DNA of 9,724 nt from the NCBI GenBank assembly GCA_900769735.1, contig CAAGHY010000213.1, positions 1 through 9,724 of the forward strand, written 5' to 3'. A program made the translations under genes and the position numbers. Positions 1 through 6,812 of this stretch are shown here, in pieces. The notes under the pieces are model-generated. The model was not told the DNA's origin and did no database searches. It worked only from the letters and a program-made list of their open reading frames with translations. Every line of letters begins with the position of its first letter. Positions within the stretch are counted from its first letter, which is position 1. This stretch comes from Rikenellaceae bacterium (lineage in GTDB: Bacteria > Bacteroidota > Bacteroidia > Bacteroidales > UBA932).

Positions 1-329
1 TAAAGAGAACCTTGAGCTGGGGTTACAATAACTCTGCAAGGGATATCTATGGTACCAATATATACTGTGTCTCTATTCATCATATACATTCTGGCCACAG
101 CTTTTTTGTTATTATACACCATTACCTCAGGCTTATTACACACAGATATGTGTGTTATATTGTATTTTAGACCTGAATCTGTATCATCGGAATTCTGGCT
201 GAACTGGATTGGAGAACAAGAAGTATATGTAAAGTTGGATACCTCATTATTGATTGAGATACTTTGCTTGTACTGCGCTTTGATGTTACTCAAAGGAATA
301 ATGGAAATTTTATCAGAAATCTTTTTCAT
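1..329 (-). CDS. Hypothetical protein, partial (C-terminus beyond contig edge)
   Basis: An open minus-strand frame begins at ATG 329-327 and runs 109 codons without a stop to base 1, so the C-terminus is missing. The visible product starts MKKISDKISI and is polar and beta-prone, with Thr/Ser/Asn-rich stretches and a motif TVYIGTIDIPCRVIVTPAQG near the cut. No signal peptide or membrane segment is seen. It lies 48 bp downstream of the 171-aa gene in the same direction, so the two are probably co-transcribed. The opposite strand has a 135-codon frame (49-456), but it runs antisense into the 171-aa gene and reads as alternating hydrophobic stretches. I prefer the minus frame because of strand, spacing and composition. 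I do not recognise the family with certainty. It resembles unnamed proteins of Bacteroides phages, which is an impression and not a search result. Confidence 0.7.
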   Translation of the reverse strand, partial: MKKISDKISIIPLSNIKAQYKQSISINNEVSNFTYTSCSPIQFSQNSDDTDSGLKYNITHISVCNKPEVMVYNNKKAVARMYMMNRDTVYIGTIDIPCRVIVTPAQGSL

Positions 330-377
330 TTTTGGTAAAAAAAAGGGACAGCAAGGGGACAAAATAGTATTAAAAAT

Positions 378-893
378 TTACAAATTCAGGAGGGTATTCT
401 GCAAACAGCTCTCTTTCTGCCTATACCGGTACCATCTTTTCTTGAGCATTTCATAAGAATTCAAGAACTCCAAGCCATAATCATCACAGAAAACATTGAT
501 TGCATCTTTTATGCTTAATTGTGGATTGGCCATTGAGGCACCAGACATATAGTCAAGAAACGTTTTTTGAAACTCAGAGATGAGAAGTCTCACTACGATC
601 CTATTACCCTCAAGGCTCAAGTACTTCCTGGAGGATGTATTGAGAGTAAAATCCTTATTAGGCACTTGCGCACCATTCTTGCGCAAGAGCTCAATTCTGA
701 TTTTCGGTGTTTGTGTGTCCTGCATCTGGGAATTGCACTCCAGTGACCAACGAGTATAGCAGATAAGATGCTGTTTGATGACTGCCCAGAGAACACCGTT
801 CTTACCCAACCTAATTGTATCCCCACCTGTGGTATGCATTATGTATGAGTAAAGAGAAGTAGGGACTTTTATTTCAACATAATCTGCCGACAT
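378..893 (-). CDS. Hypothetical protein, 171 aa
   Basis: First gene of the minus-strand unit downstream of the GCAC-rich region. It starts at ATG 893-891 (MSADYVEIKVPTSLYSYIM) and stops at TAA 380-378. The N-terminus is a beta-strand-like segment (VEIKVP) followed by a helix. The C-terminal part (about residues 128-162) is an amphipathic helical region ending in a basic aromatic patch, LKKRWYRYRQKE, which could contact nucleic acid. There are no membrane segments, no signal peptide and no catalytic motif I recognise. Its leader is long (about 235 nt) if the TAnnTTTG box at 1128-1135 is its promoter. The next gene begins 48 bp downstream. It belongs to a type of short protein I associate with Bacteroides mobile elements. 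The function is unknown. Confidence 0.8.
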   Translation of the reverse strand: MSADYVEIKVPTSLYSYIMHTTGGDTIRLGKNGVLWAVIKQHLICYTRWSLECNSQMQDTQTPKIRIELLRKNGAQVPNKDFTLNTSSRKYLSLEGNRIVVRLLISEFQKTFLDYMSGASMANPQLSIKDAINVFCDDYGLEFLNSYEMLKKRWYRYRQKESCLQNTLLNL

Positions 894-972
894 AAGCGTT
901 TTTAACCTCTAATTTACTAAATATTAAGCAAATACGCAATACTCCACCCCGCTTTTTCTCTTGTTTCTCCCG

Positions 973-1432
973 GCACTTCTGTATTTACGCACTATTTTAC
1001 TGTGCATCTGTGCATAGCCCCATCCGAATAGTTGTATTCTTTTGCATATCAGCACATTCCCCTGGGCACTTTTTTCGGTATCCCTTGCACGTTTGGCTGA
1101 AAAAACAGTGCACCCCCCTTTTTGTACCAAAAGTACCGCTATTGTGCAAAAAGTGTGCATATACAATATTTTGTTTACCAAATACTTATATTATAAATAA
1201 TGAGAAACGCACCATTGCACGATTTTTTTTCCATTTTTTAACAAGTAAATTCCCAAAAAGGGAAAAATATTAAAAATAATAATATATGTATCTGTATTTA
1301 TGCGTTTTACACACATAAAGAACAACCCGCACAATTTATTAAGCTTTGCTTATTTAAGGGGGTGCAGGGGGATTTTTATCCAAGATTGTGCACGATTTTT
1401 CCCTTTACAACGCACGATTTTCCAAATCGTGC
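973..1432. other. Candidate replication origin: GCAC iterons around an AT-rich core
   Basis: This gene-free region (894-1491 including the terminator) holds 17 GCAC/GTGC sites, starting at 973, 989, 1002, 1010, 1052, 1066, 1087, 1108, 1144, 1155, 1209, 1217, 1329, 1362, 1388, 1412 and 1429. About two would be expected from base composition (hand estimate). A longer form, TGCACGATTTTnCC, occurs at 1215-1232, 1388-1402 and 1410-1423, and inverted at 1422-1434. Between the clusters lies a very AT-rich stretch (about 1160-1320) with an inverted repeat TTCCC-aaaaa-GGGAA (1250-1264). Iterons flanking an AT-rich unwinding zone are the known layout of SaPI and P4 origins, and this element encodes an SF3 primase-helicase that could use one. 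Short open frames here (41 codons or fewer on the minus strand, and 85 and 87 codons) look like chance. Confidence 0.5.
1128..1135 (-). promoter_or_regulatory. Candidate Bacteroides-type promoter (-7 box) inside a GTACC repeat
   Basis: On the minus strand this reads TACTTTTG, an exact match to the Bacteroides -7 consensus TAnnTTTG. I do not see a good -33 TTG at the usual distance, so the call is tentative. The box lies within a direct repeat GTACC-AAAA-GTACC (1124-1137), where a regulator could sit. It would drive the 171-aa gene and the partial gene after it. Confidence 0.4.
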
Positions 1433-1440
1433 AAGAATAC

Positions 1441-1476
1441 CAAAAGAAAGCCCCGGAAATAATACTCTCCAGGGCT
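1441..1476 (-). terminator. Intrinsic terminator of the early operon
   Basis: On the minus strand, AGCCCTGGA (1476-1468) pairs with TCCGGGGCT (1457-1449) as a 9-bp stem with one G-U pair and a 10-nt loop. It is followed by a T-rich run TTCTTTTG. It lies 16 bp after the stop of the 48-aa gene, which marks that gene as the last of the operon. Confidence 0.8.
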
Positions 1477-1491
1477 CAAATAAAGAAATGC

Positions 1492-1638
1492 CTATAATAT
1501 CACCACCTCAAACTTCTTCCGATAGTGGTTTTTTACCATGAGAGCAGCCTTAGCCAATGCCACTGCCCGGCTGCTGTACTTATAAATCCGTCCCCTGTCA
1601 TCCCGACAAAAGCGGTTGTTAATCCTGATTGCCCACAT
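1492..1638 (-). CDS. Small hypothetical protein, 48 aa
   Basis: A short frame starts at ATG 1638-1636, two bases after the stop of the 106-aa gene (1641-1643), and ends at TAG 1494-1492. The product is strongly basic: it begins MWAIRINNRF and contains RDDRGRIYKYSSRAVALAKA followed by a helix with MVKNHYRKKFE. The middle resembles one or two beta strands followed by a long helix, a plausible small nucleic-acid-binding or partner-binding fold, but no family is recognised. Three points support it as real: tight spacing to the gene before, an intrinsic terminator right after its stop, and a clean low-repeat composition unlike chance frames nearby. It is probably translationally coupled to the 106-aa gene. 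The function is unknown. Confidence 0.65.
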   Translation of the reverse strand: MWAIRINNRFCRDDRGRIYKYSSRAVALAKAALMVKNHYRKKFEVVIL

Positions 1639-1640
1639 AC

Positions 1641-1961
1641 TCAATAATATACCTCACAGAACTGTAAAACTGAATTGGGGATATGCCTGACTGACACAAA
1701 AACCGGGATGCCCTGCATGGCCATCCTTATCAACTTATGGGTAATAAGGTGACTCCGGCTAAAATTGAAGTCCTGGACTGCAACAAAGAAACAAGTGTCA
1801 AGATCAACATCAGAAATGCTCCTGGAAACAATCTGTTTGGCGGTACTTGGAAGTTTGGCCATACCTGCTGCTATAATCAACTTGTATAGCAATTCATCCC
1901 TACGGGCTTTATCATTGCCCTGCGCCACTATTATTTTGCATTTCCTCTCTATGTTTCGCAT
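1641..1961 (-). CDS. Hypothetical protein, 106 aa, alpha/beta
   Basis: The start at ATG 1961-1959 gives a 50-bp overlap with the end of the 117-aa gene. The next in-frame start candidate would be a GTG at 1928-1926, with a shorter overlap. The N-terminus KCKIIVAQGNDKARRDELLY looks like a beta strand, loop and basic helix. It is followed by a second strand (CFFVAVQDFNF), a helix (SHLITHKLIRMAM) and a third strand (GIPVFVSVRHI). This alternating alpha/beta pattern suggests a small Rossmann-like or flavodoxin-like core, but no Walker motif or catalytic residue set is clear. It is soluble, with no signal peptide. It lies late in the early operon between the 117-aa and 48-aa genes. The function is unknown, and the alpha/beta fold is my inference from the residue pattern. 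Confidence 0.75.
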   Translation of the reverse strand: MRNIERKCKIIVAQGNDKARRDELLYKLIIAAGMAKLPSTAKQIVSRSISDVDLDTCFFVAVQDFNFSRSHLITHKLIRMAMQGIPVFVSVRHIPNSVLQFCEVYY

Positions 1962-2265
1962 AATCCTTGATGTTATTTAAGTTCTTCCACTCAAAACGTC
2001 TGTAGCGTATCATCGTGGCATTTTCATTAAAATCAATACTTTCCTTTACAAAGTCATAATCCTGCATATACAGGCAAATACACCCTACAACAAGCGGGAT
2101 ATTATTCTTGGGAACACCTTTCAGATACTCAATCCAGGCATCATTTGGGAGCTTACTCAAGTGTGCCTTGGTATTCTCCATTGCTATTGGTAAAATCTTG
2201 CCGTAACGGCTCCTGAATTCTTCAAGCTGCTCAGGAGTTCTAAGGAGGTAGGAACTGTAGTCCAT
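1912..2265 (-). CDS. Hypothetical protein, 117 aa
   Basis: It starts at ATG 2265-2263, whose A is the last base of the preceding stop (TAATG), so translation is probably coupled to the Tad2-domain gene. The product begins MDYSSYLLRTPEQLEEFRSR and is mostly helical and acidic/polar. Its central hydrophobic stretch (IPLVVGCICLYMQDYDFV) is too short and interrupted for a sure membrane helix. A basic aromatic segment (MIRYRRFEWKN) follows, and the tail is low-complexity polar (EEMQNNSGAGQ). The coding end overlaps the next gene by 50 bp. No known domain is recognised. Its position directly beside an anti-defence candidate makes an accessory or counter-defence role possible, but the sequence does not show one. 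Confidence 0.75.
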   Translation of the reverse strand: MDYSSYLLRTPEQLEEFRSRYGKILPIAMENTKAHLSKLPNDAWIEYLKGVPKNNIPLVVGCICLYMQDYDFVKESIDFNENATMIRYRRFEWKNLNNIKDYAKHREEMQNNSGAGQ

Positions 2266-2696
2266 TACAGAAGAGGATGCCAGTCAGTTGCAAATAGATC
2301 TATTATATTTGGAACCCAACCTGTCACAATCGTCCCTTCTGCAGTTTTCATACATATAGTTGGCAAACCTGCAACCTCCCCATTTAATTCATCCGCTATG
2401 CCTTTAAGTATTGGATCTTTGCACCACTCTGACTTAATAATTGTTCCGGGCTTAAGCCATATATAAGATTCAGCAGAATCCCCCCATGCAAGGCGGGATA
2501 CCTTGCGCCCGGACATCAGCATCTGGAATGCATATCTAAAATCCAAAGTCCCGGGGCCTGGATGGGTATCTGCCCACGCTGCTCCAGCAATAAATGCGAG
2601 GCCTTCCTTATCAAGTATGTGCTTCTTACGATTAGCATTTGTATTCATATACTCAAATGCTTGGCCAATAATCTCATTTGTTCTTTTCTGATTCAT
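2265..2696 (-). CDS. Tad2/DUF2829-domain protein, candidate anti-Thoeris factor
   Basis: 143 aa, starting at ATG 2696-2694. Residues about 52-143 match the Tad2 (DUF2829) pattern: a start like FRYAFQMLMSGRKVSRLAWG (conserved Arg68 and Trp71), then YIWLKPG, and a C-terminal block CMKTAEGTIV...W..N..DLFATDW. Tad2 proteins of phages bind the cyclic ADP-ribose-type signal made by Thoeris TIR proteins and so block that immunity. Family members are commonly about 90 aa. Here an extra N-terminus of about 50 aa carries AFIAGAAWADTHPGPG, a segment I have seen at the start or end of varied Bacteroides phage proteins. The gene is 17 bp after the 49-aa gene and overlaps the 117-aa gene by one base. The domain call is made by eye and is fairly firm. 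The anti-Thoeris activity is inferred from the family. Confidence 0.8.
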   Translation of the reverse strand: MNQKRTNEIIGQAFEYMNTNANRKKHILDKEGLAFIAGAAWADTHPGPGTLDFRYAFQMLMSGRKVSRLAWGDSAESYIWLKPGTIIKSEWCKDPILKGIADELNGEVAGLPTICMKTAEGTIVTGWVPNIIDLFATDWHPLL

Positions 2697-2713
2697 ATTA
2701 CAACTGTTTAGTT

Positions 2714-2863
2714 TTATTGTTTTTCTATTTTATACCATTCAACATCACTTTTATGCAAGCCATAAAAGTCAACAATGAACTTTTCAGTAACATCCCCTAC
2801 ATAATGAGTTGTAATAGGTTTTGGGACTCCCTTTTCCTTTATGGTAACCTTGTATTGTGTCAT
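2714..2863 (-). CDS. Small hypothetical protein, 49 aa
   Basis: A short frame between the 306-aa gene and the Tad2-domain gene. ATG 2863-2861 comes two bases after the upstream stop (2868-2866), and the stop is TAA 2716-2714. The product begins MTQYKVTIKEKGVPKPITTH, continues with YVGDVTEKFIVDFYGL and ends VEWYKIEKQ. It reads as a compact beta-beta-alpha-beta mini-domain: two strands with a KGVP turn, a helix after DVTEKF, and a last strand. It is charged and soluble. It fills an otherwise unexplained gap of 169 bp in a tightly packed operon, which supports it as real. I recall similar small proteins in Bacteroides elements, with no known function. Confidence 0.7.
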   Translation of the reverse strand: MTQYKVTIKEKGVPKPITTHYVGDVTEKFIVDFYGLHKSDVEWYKIEKQ

Positions 2864-2865
2864 AG

Positions 2866-3786
2866 CTACAGCTTTAAGTTCATTATATTTATTTCAAGTA
2901 CTCTAATGGCAGTGGTAACCGGCAATGTGTCCTGGAGTTTGTGATTACCAACAAGCTGTTTCATACATGAGTGGAGTTCTGACATATAACCAAATGATTC
3001 ATGATTGGTGGCCCAACCAAGACGGGAACGGATAAGCTCCACATTTTTGCCTTCAACCTTTTTTTGAAGATCATAGCAGATAATGGCAATAATGGCGTAC
3101 GTTATGGCCGTGTCGTGCTTAACCCCGATATACAGACGGTTCAACTCATTATTGATAGTGGCCTGTAGCCGGATGAAGTCCATTTTGTACATCTCCAATG
3201 CTTCTCTGACTTTATCTTGAGCACAGTTGATAATAGGGCTACTCATATGACGGCCCAAATCAAAAATGAAGTTCCGCCTCAAATCCGTAACCTTCCTGGA
3301 CAGGCTTTTTGTACTCGCCAGCTTCTCATCCGCTACTGCAGCAATAGCCTTTAATGCAAAATGCCAGGTAAGCTCTGCAAAGAGATATGGGCGATATGTC
3401 ATCATGAACCGCTCGTCCATGGTAAAACGAGACTCAAGAAATTCCTTCTCCAACTTGCCGGCTTTTGCATTGAGAATCTCTTTTGTTTTTTGATATTCCT
3501 GCCTTTTTCGCTTTTCATTCAGGAACTGCCAATCAAAACGATCCTCATTGACACGATGCATCAGCTTTGGATCTATTTGGCCAGATTTTGTTTTGCCTGC
3601 ACCTTTGGCCAATGCTGCAAGTTCAATCACCAACAGGGAAACAGCACCGCTCTTTGTAGCATACTGCTCAAGCACTGTATACATTTGGCCAACTATGATG
3701 CCCGGCTGCACTTTTGCTGAACACTTACGGGCGGTTATCGTTATGATATCCCCTAACTTATACTGTCTTTTAATCTTCTTCTTCAT
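2866..3786 (-). CDS. Hypothetical protein, 306 aa, next to the primase-helicase
   Basis: It starts at ATG 3786-3784 and overlaps the end of the primase-helicase gene by 17 bp, so the two are coupled. The N-terminus (MKKKIKRQYKLGDIITITAR) is very basic, and the GDIITI and GQMYTV segments resemble an SH3-like or KOW-like beta barrel (residues about 10-60). A charged helical stretch (NEKRKRQEYQKTKEILNAKA...EKEF) follows, then a long helical region to the C-terminus. There is no membrane segment or signal peptide, and no catalytic motif is recognised. Close linkage to the replication enzyme suggests a replication accessory factor, such as an origin-binding or loading partner. That is context only, and no family is recognised. 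Confidence 0.8.
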   Translation of the reverse strand: MKKKIKRQYKLGDIITITARKCSAKVQPGIIVGQMYTVLEQYATKSGAVSLLVIELAALAKGAGKTKSGQIDPKLMHRVNEDRFDWQFLNEKRKRQEYQKTKEILNAKAGKLEKEFLESRFTMDERFMMTYRPYLFAELTWHFALKAIAAVADEKLASTKSLSRKVTDLRRNFIFDLGRHMSSPIINCAQDKVREALEMYKMDFIRLQATINNELNRLYIGVKHDTAITYAIIAIICYDLQKKVEGKNVELIRSRLGWATNHESFGYMSELHSCMKQLVGNHKLQDTLPVTTAIRVLEINIMNLKL

Positions 3787-6700
3787 AAGTCAATTCATCA
3801 CTGAAAATATCTATACTGTTACTTCTCCCAGGATTAAGGTCATAATAATTGGATGATCCAATGATAAAGTATTCAATTCCTCCTTTCTTGTCATCCATAT
3901 CAGGACGGCCATCCTTGTCATATTTGGCTGCAGTACCACTCCGGTAATCCATCTTATGTGGATTGAACAGGAGCTCCCGGAATTGGCAATATTTAAGAAT
4001 CTTCTTTTTGAAGAGTGTTGGCGTATAAAACTTTTCACGGCTACTGCCAACATTCTTCAGCAAATTATCATACATATCCTTACGTGGAATTGCGTTGTTG
4101 ATATGCGCTTCATCAGAGAAATACTCGTCAGCCCATAGAATAAACTCTTCTCCAAGATCCTGACGCAACCTGCGCAATTCTATCCTCTCTGAAGGGGATT
4201 CAACTACCCCATATTTGAAATACAGCTGCACACACTGTGCAATAAGATTCCACGTGAGATTCCATTGTTCATAGTCCCATTCATCAAAGAACAATACCCC
4301 AAAGTCATCAACCGGCTTGTGGGTATCTGAATAGAAGTCTGAAAAGGCTATGTTCCACTGTCTGTCCAGGAAGCTTGAGCCATCTCCTGTTATTGAGTGA
4401 TTGGTGGTCAGGTAGACTTTTGGGGAGCGCGAAAAATCCAAAGTTACACGTCCACCACTCTTATAGTTGATAGTCCAGGATCCTGTAACATTGGCAAAAA
4501 GCAACTCAAAGTTGAAATCCTTCCGGATATCATCTATGAATACAACCTTTGTCTTTTCAGTGAGCTCTGTCCAGACAAACTGGTCCTTATTAAGGTCAAT
4601 AGTTTTTCCGTTGAGATATTGGGATACTACGGTTCTTTTTATCAGCTCTCCAAGCAAGGACTTTCCGCTACGGCCATTGGATATGCCTATCTCAGATTGT
4701 TTGCCATCAACCCCTATCACAGCCTTGGCAGCTGAATAATCCTTAACCGATACACACAAGTAGCCAAGAGCACAAAGTTTAGCAATGAGATGCTGGGCAT
4801 TTTCATTCTTCTCTTGCTCTGTAACGTCCTCATTGCCCTTCCTCCAAGTAAAGTTACTTGCATTCTCCAGGAATCTCAAGAAATGACACTTTTGGCCAAC
4901 TGGGGTAATGCTATAATTCCAAACATCTTTATCATCTTTTGATACATTGATAAGCTTTCCTGTAAGGGCTGCAGGGAAGTCTTTTTTCTGATCTGCCCAA
5001 ATATTGTGGGGAATCTTATCATAGGTTGCCTCTGATATTCCATCAGTTGTTATATGCCAGAATTTCTCCCTGAAATACATATACTGGGAACCTCTCTGTG
5101 GCACCTCCCAATATGGTGTCTGATATGCCAAATTGGACAACTTGTCGGGACCCAAATACTGGGTTCCACCCCTGTACAGCATCTCAAGAATGCCTTCCTT
5201 GAGGGTATCCTGTGTAAATTGCTGCAGATAGTCCCTTATCTCCCAATATGGAATACTCCTTACAGTGGGTGGGGTAATATGGATAAACTCATACCCGCCA
5301 TTAAGAGTGGGATATCTTCCAAAGCCACGGTTCTGCAGGAAGCGGAACGCCCGGACATATCTGAATTCATAAGTAGGTTTGGATTTACCGTTCTTGTCTG
5401 TCTTAATCTCTTCCTCCCAAAATTGTTCCTCCGGTTCCAAAGGCTGAGCAGTAACCAGTTCCCCTTTGTCATCAAAACGCCATTTGTGACGGCCATATAA
5501 AAATTCTGGAAGATCCTTCAGGATATCCTTATACTTTGTACAAAAAGTTTTGGCAGAATTGAGACCCCAGATTTCCTGCAGCTTTGAGTCTGTATAGGTA
5601 GTTATTTTATAAAGCTGTACATATTGGCCAATTTTCTCTTTCTTATTGATAGCCTCATCCAAATCTTGTTTCAGCAATTCCTCCTTTCCCTTGAGGGTAT
5701 TGGTAAGAAGATCATCAATACCTTTATCCCCCTTTTCATTCTTTTGAACGTGGCCAAAGTATATCTCAAGATAAAGGTTCCTATTCTTAAGCGTTTCAAA
5801 ATACTCCTTATAGTTCTTTACTGCATAAAAGAAATTGCGCGGACGTCTCTCAATAGGATCATTGAGTTTGATATGTGAGGTAAGATCAAAGCAGTCAGAA
5901 TCCAGCAGGAAAATTACCTCCTTAACATTGCACTTTTCAACTATCTTGATTATGCTTTCAGGAAGCTGCTTATTGACGCCAAGGTTCTGGATTCCTGCAA
6001 CTGCTACAGAAGGTATTCCGTGCTTACACGCCTTTTCTGCCTTCTTTTCGCCCTCCTGGATATACAATCGTGGTATCTCCAGTCCTGCCTTGTACTGAGC
6101 TCTTATTTTTTGTGGAATGTAAATACAGGTTGGGGCTCCAGCTGGGGATTTATATTTAGCCGGACGTCCAGCCTTATCTTTATGCTCTTCAGGATACTGC
6201 CACCTAACTCTGAAATACAGCCTTTCTCCGGTCAGTTTCTCCCCTTTGTTATTTTTGGTCTGATATGTTACCGGTTTCCCATCCAGATCATAATAGTAGA
6301 TTATTACATCATCCCCCTCTTTATCAATTCCACCATCCTTGCCAACAGTTCCTGGTATAAATGTAGGCTGCTTGAAAAGAGTATGGTTTTCATCTCCTCC
6401 AACAACAGAGGCGGTCACATCAGATGAGGTAAGGCCACTTTCTGATAACATTTTACTGCAGTAACTTTTCTTGGCATCCTTACTCCTGGTCCTCTCTGGC
6501 CGTACAGGCTCTGCAATAACAATATTATAGTGGTCAGCCATCCACTTCAAAGCTGCAGGGAAATCCATATTATGGCCATGCATAAGGTAAGCTGTTGATG
6601 TTTTACCCGAACACCCGCCACATTTAAAGCATTTGAACACCTGCTTGGAAGGGTTGATTGTAAGGCCATTCTCCGCACCGCAGCAAGGACAAGAAGCTGT

Positions 6701-6808
6701 ATAACTTGCCCCTGACTTCTTCAAAGGTCCAAAAGCAGAGATTGTCTCTACAATTTTATCATCACACACTGACAGGATTCGCTCCTTATCATTGTTGTTT
6801 ATGTACAT
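3770..6808 (-). CDS. Primase-helicase: CHC2 zinc finger, TOPRIM and SF3 helicase
   Basis: 1012 aa, starting at ATG 6808-6806, four bases after the preceding gene. The N-terminus has a DnaG-type zinc-binding domain: Cys40, Cys42/Cys43, Cys60 and Cys63 (Cys66 is extra), then a helical part (STAYLMHGHNMDFPAALKWM). A TOPRIM-like domain follows, with RLYIQEGEKKAEKA (Glu252, Glu254), VAVAGIQNLG and VIFLLDSD (Asp303, Asp305), plus KGIDDLL at 362-368. The C-terminal helicase is of the SF3/D5 type: Walker A GISNGRSGKS (708-717), Walker B VVFIDD (755-760), the motif C region KVYLTTNHS (Asn803) and an Arg at 816 (FLDRQWNI) as likely arginine finger. The enzyme should unwind and prime DNA at an origin, as in P4 alpha-like and satellite replication proteins. 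The 370-640 linker is not assigned. The gene is intact and no frameshift is seen. Confidence 0.93.
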   Translation of the reverse strand: MYINNNDKERILSVCDDKIVETISAFGPLKKSGASYTASCPCCGAENGLTINPSKQVFKCFKCGGCSGKTSTAYLMHGHNMDFPAALKWMADHYNIVIAEPVRPERTRSKDAKKSYCSKMLSESGLTSSDVTASVVGGDENHTLFKQPTFIPGTVGKDGGIDKEGDDVIIYYYDLDGKPVTYQTKNNKGEKLTGERLYFRVRWQYPEEHKDKAGRPAKYKSPAGAPTCIYIPQKIRAQYKAGLEIPRLYIQEGEKKAEKACKHGIPSVAVAGIQNLGVNKQLPESIIKIVEKCNVKEVIFLLDSDCFDLTSHIKLNDPIERRPRNFFYAVKNYKEYFETLKNRNLYLEIYFGHVQKNEKGDKGIDDLLTNTLKGKEELLKQDLDEAINKKEKIGQYVQLYKITTYTDSKLQEIWGLNSAKTFCTKYKDILKDLPEFLYGRHKWRFDDKGELVTAQPLEPEEQFWEEEIKTDKNGKSKPTYEFRYVRAFRFLQNRGFGRYPTLNGGYEFIHITPPTVRSIPYWEIRDYLQQFTQDTLKEGILEMLYRGGTQYLGPDKLSNLAYQTPYWEVPQRGSQYMYFREKFWHITTDGISEATYDKIPHNIWADQKKDFPAALTGKLINVSKDDKDVWNYSITPVGQKCHFLRFLENASNFTWRKGNEDVTEQEKNENAQHLIAKLCALGYLCVSVKDYSAAKAVIGVDGKQSEIGISNGRSGKSLLGELIKRTVVSQYLNGKTIDLNKDQFVWTELTEKTKVVFIDDIRKDFNFELLFANVTGSWTINYKSGGRVTLDFSRSPKVYLTTNHSITGDGSSFLDRQWNIAFSDFYSDTHKPVDDFGVLFFDEWDYEQWNLTWNLIAQCVQLYFKYGVVESPSERIELRRLRQDLGEEFILWADEYFSDEAHINNAIPRKDMYDNLLKNVGSSREKFYTPTLFKKKILKYCQFRELLFNPHKMDYRSGTAAKYDKDGRPDMDDKKGGIEYFIIGSSNYYDLNPGRSNSIDIFSDELTYEEED

Positions 6809-6812
6809 AACT

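Noticed and set aside
49..456. Plus-strand 135-codon frame resembling a two-span membrane protein
   Set aside because: It is antisense to a minus-strand frame that fits the local operon, and its end runs 79 bp antisense into the 171-aa gene. Its hydrophobic look is what the reverse of a polar, Asn/Asp-rich coding strand gives.
924..1273. Frames of 85 (minus) and 87 (plus) codons in the GCAC-rich region
   Set aside because: Both are cysteine-, lysine- and arginine-rich without domain-like pattern, lie over repeats, and have no suitable spacing to neighbours. They look like chance frames.
1187..1312. Minus-strand 41-codon frame beginning MCVKRINTDTYIIIF
   Set aside because: It falls in the AT-rich core and consists of AT-codon residues (Ile, Phe, Lys, Asn). 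Its composition matches the DNA bias and not a protein.
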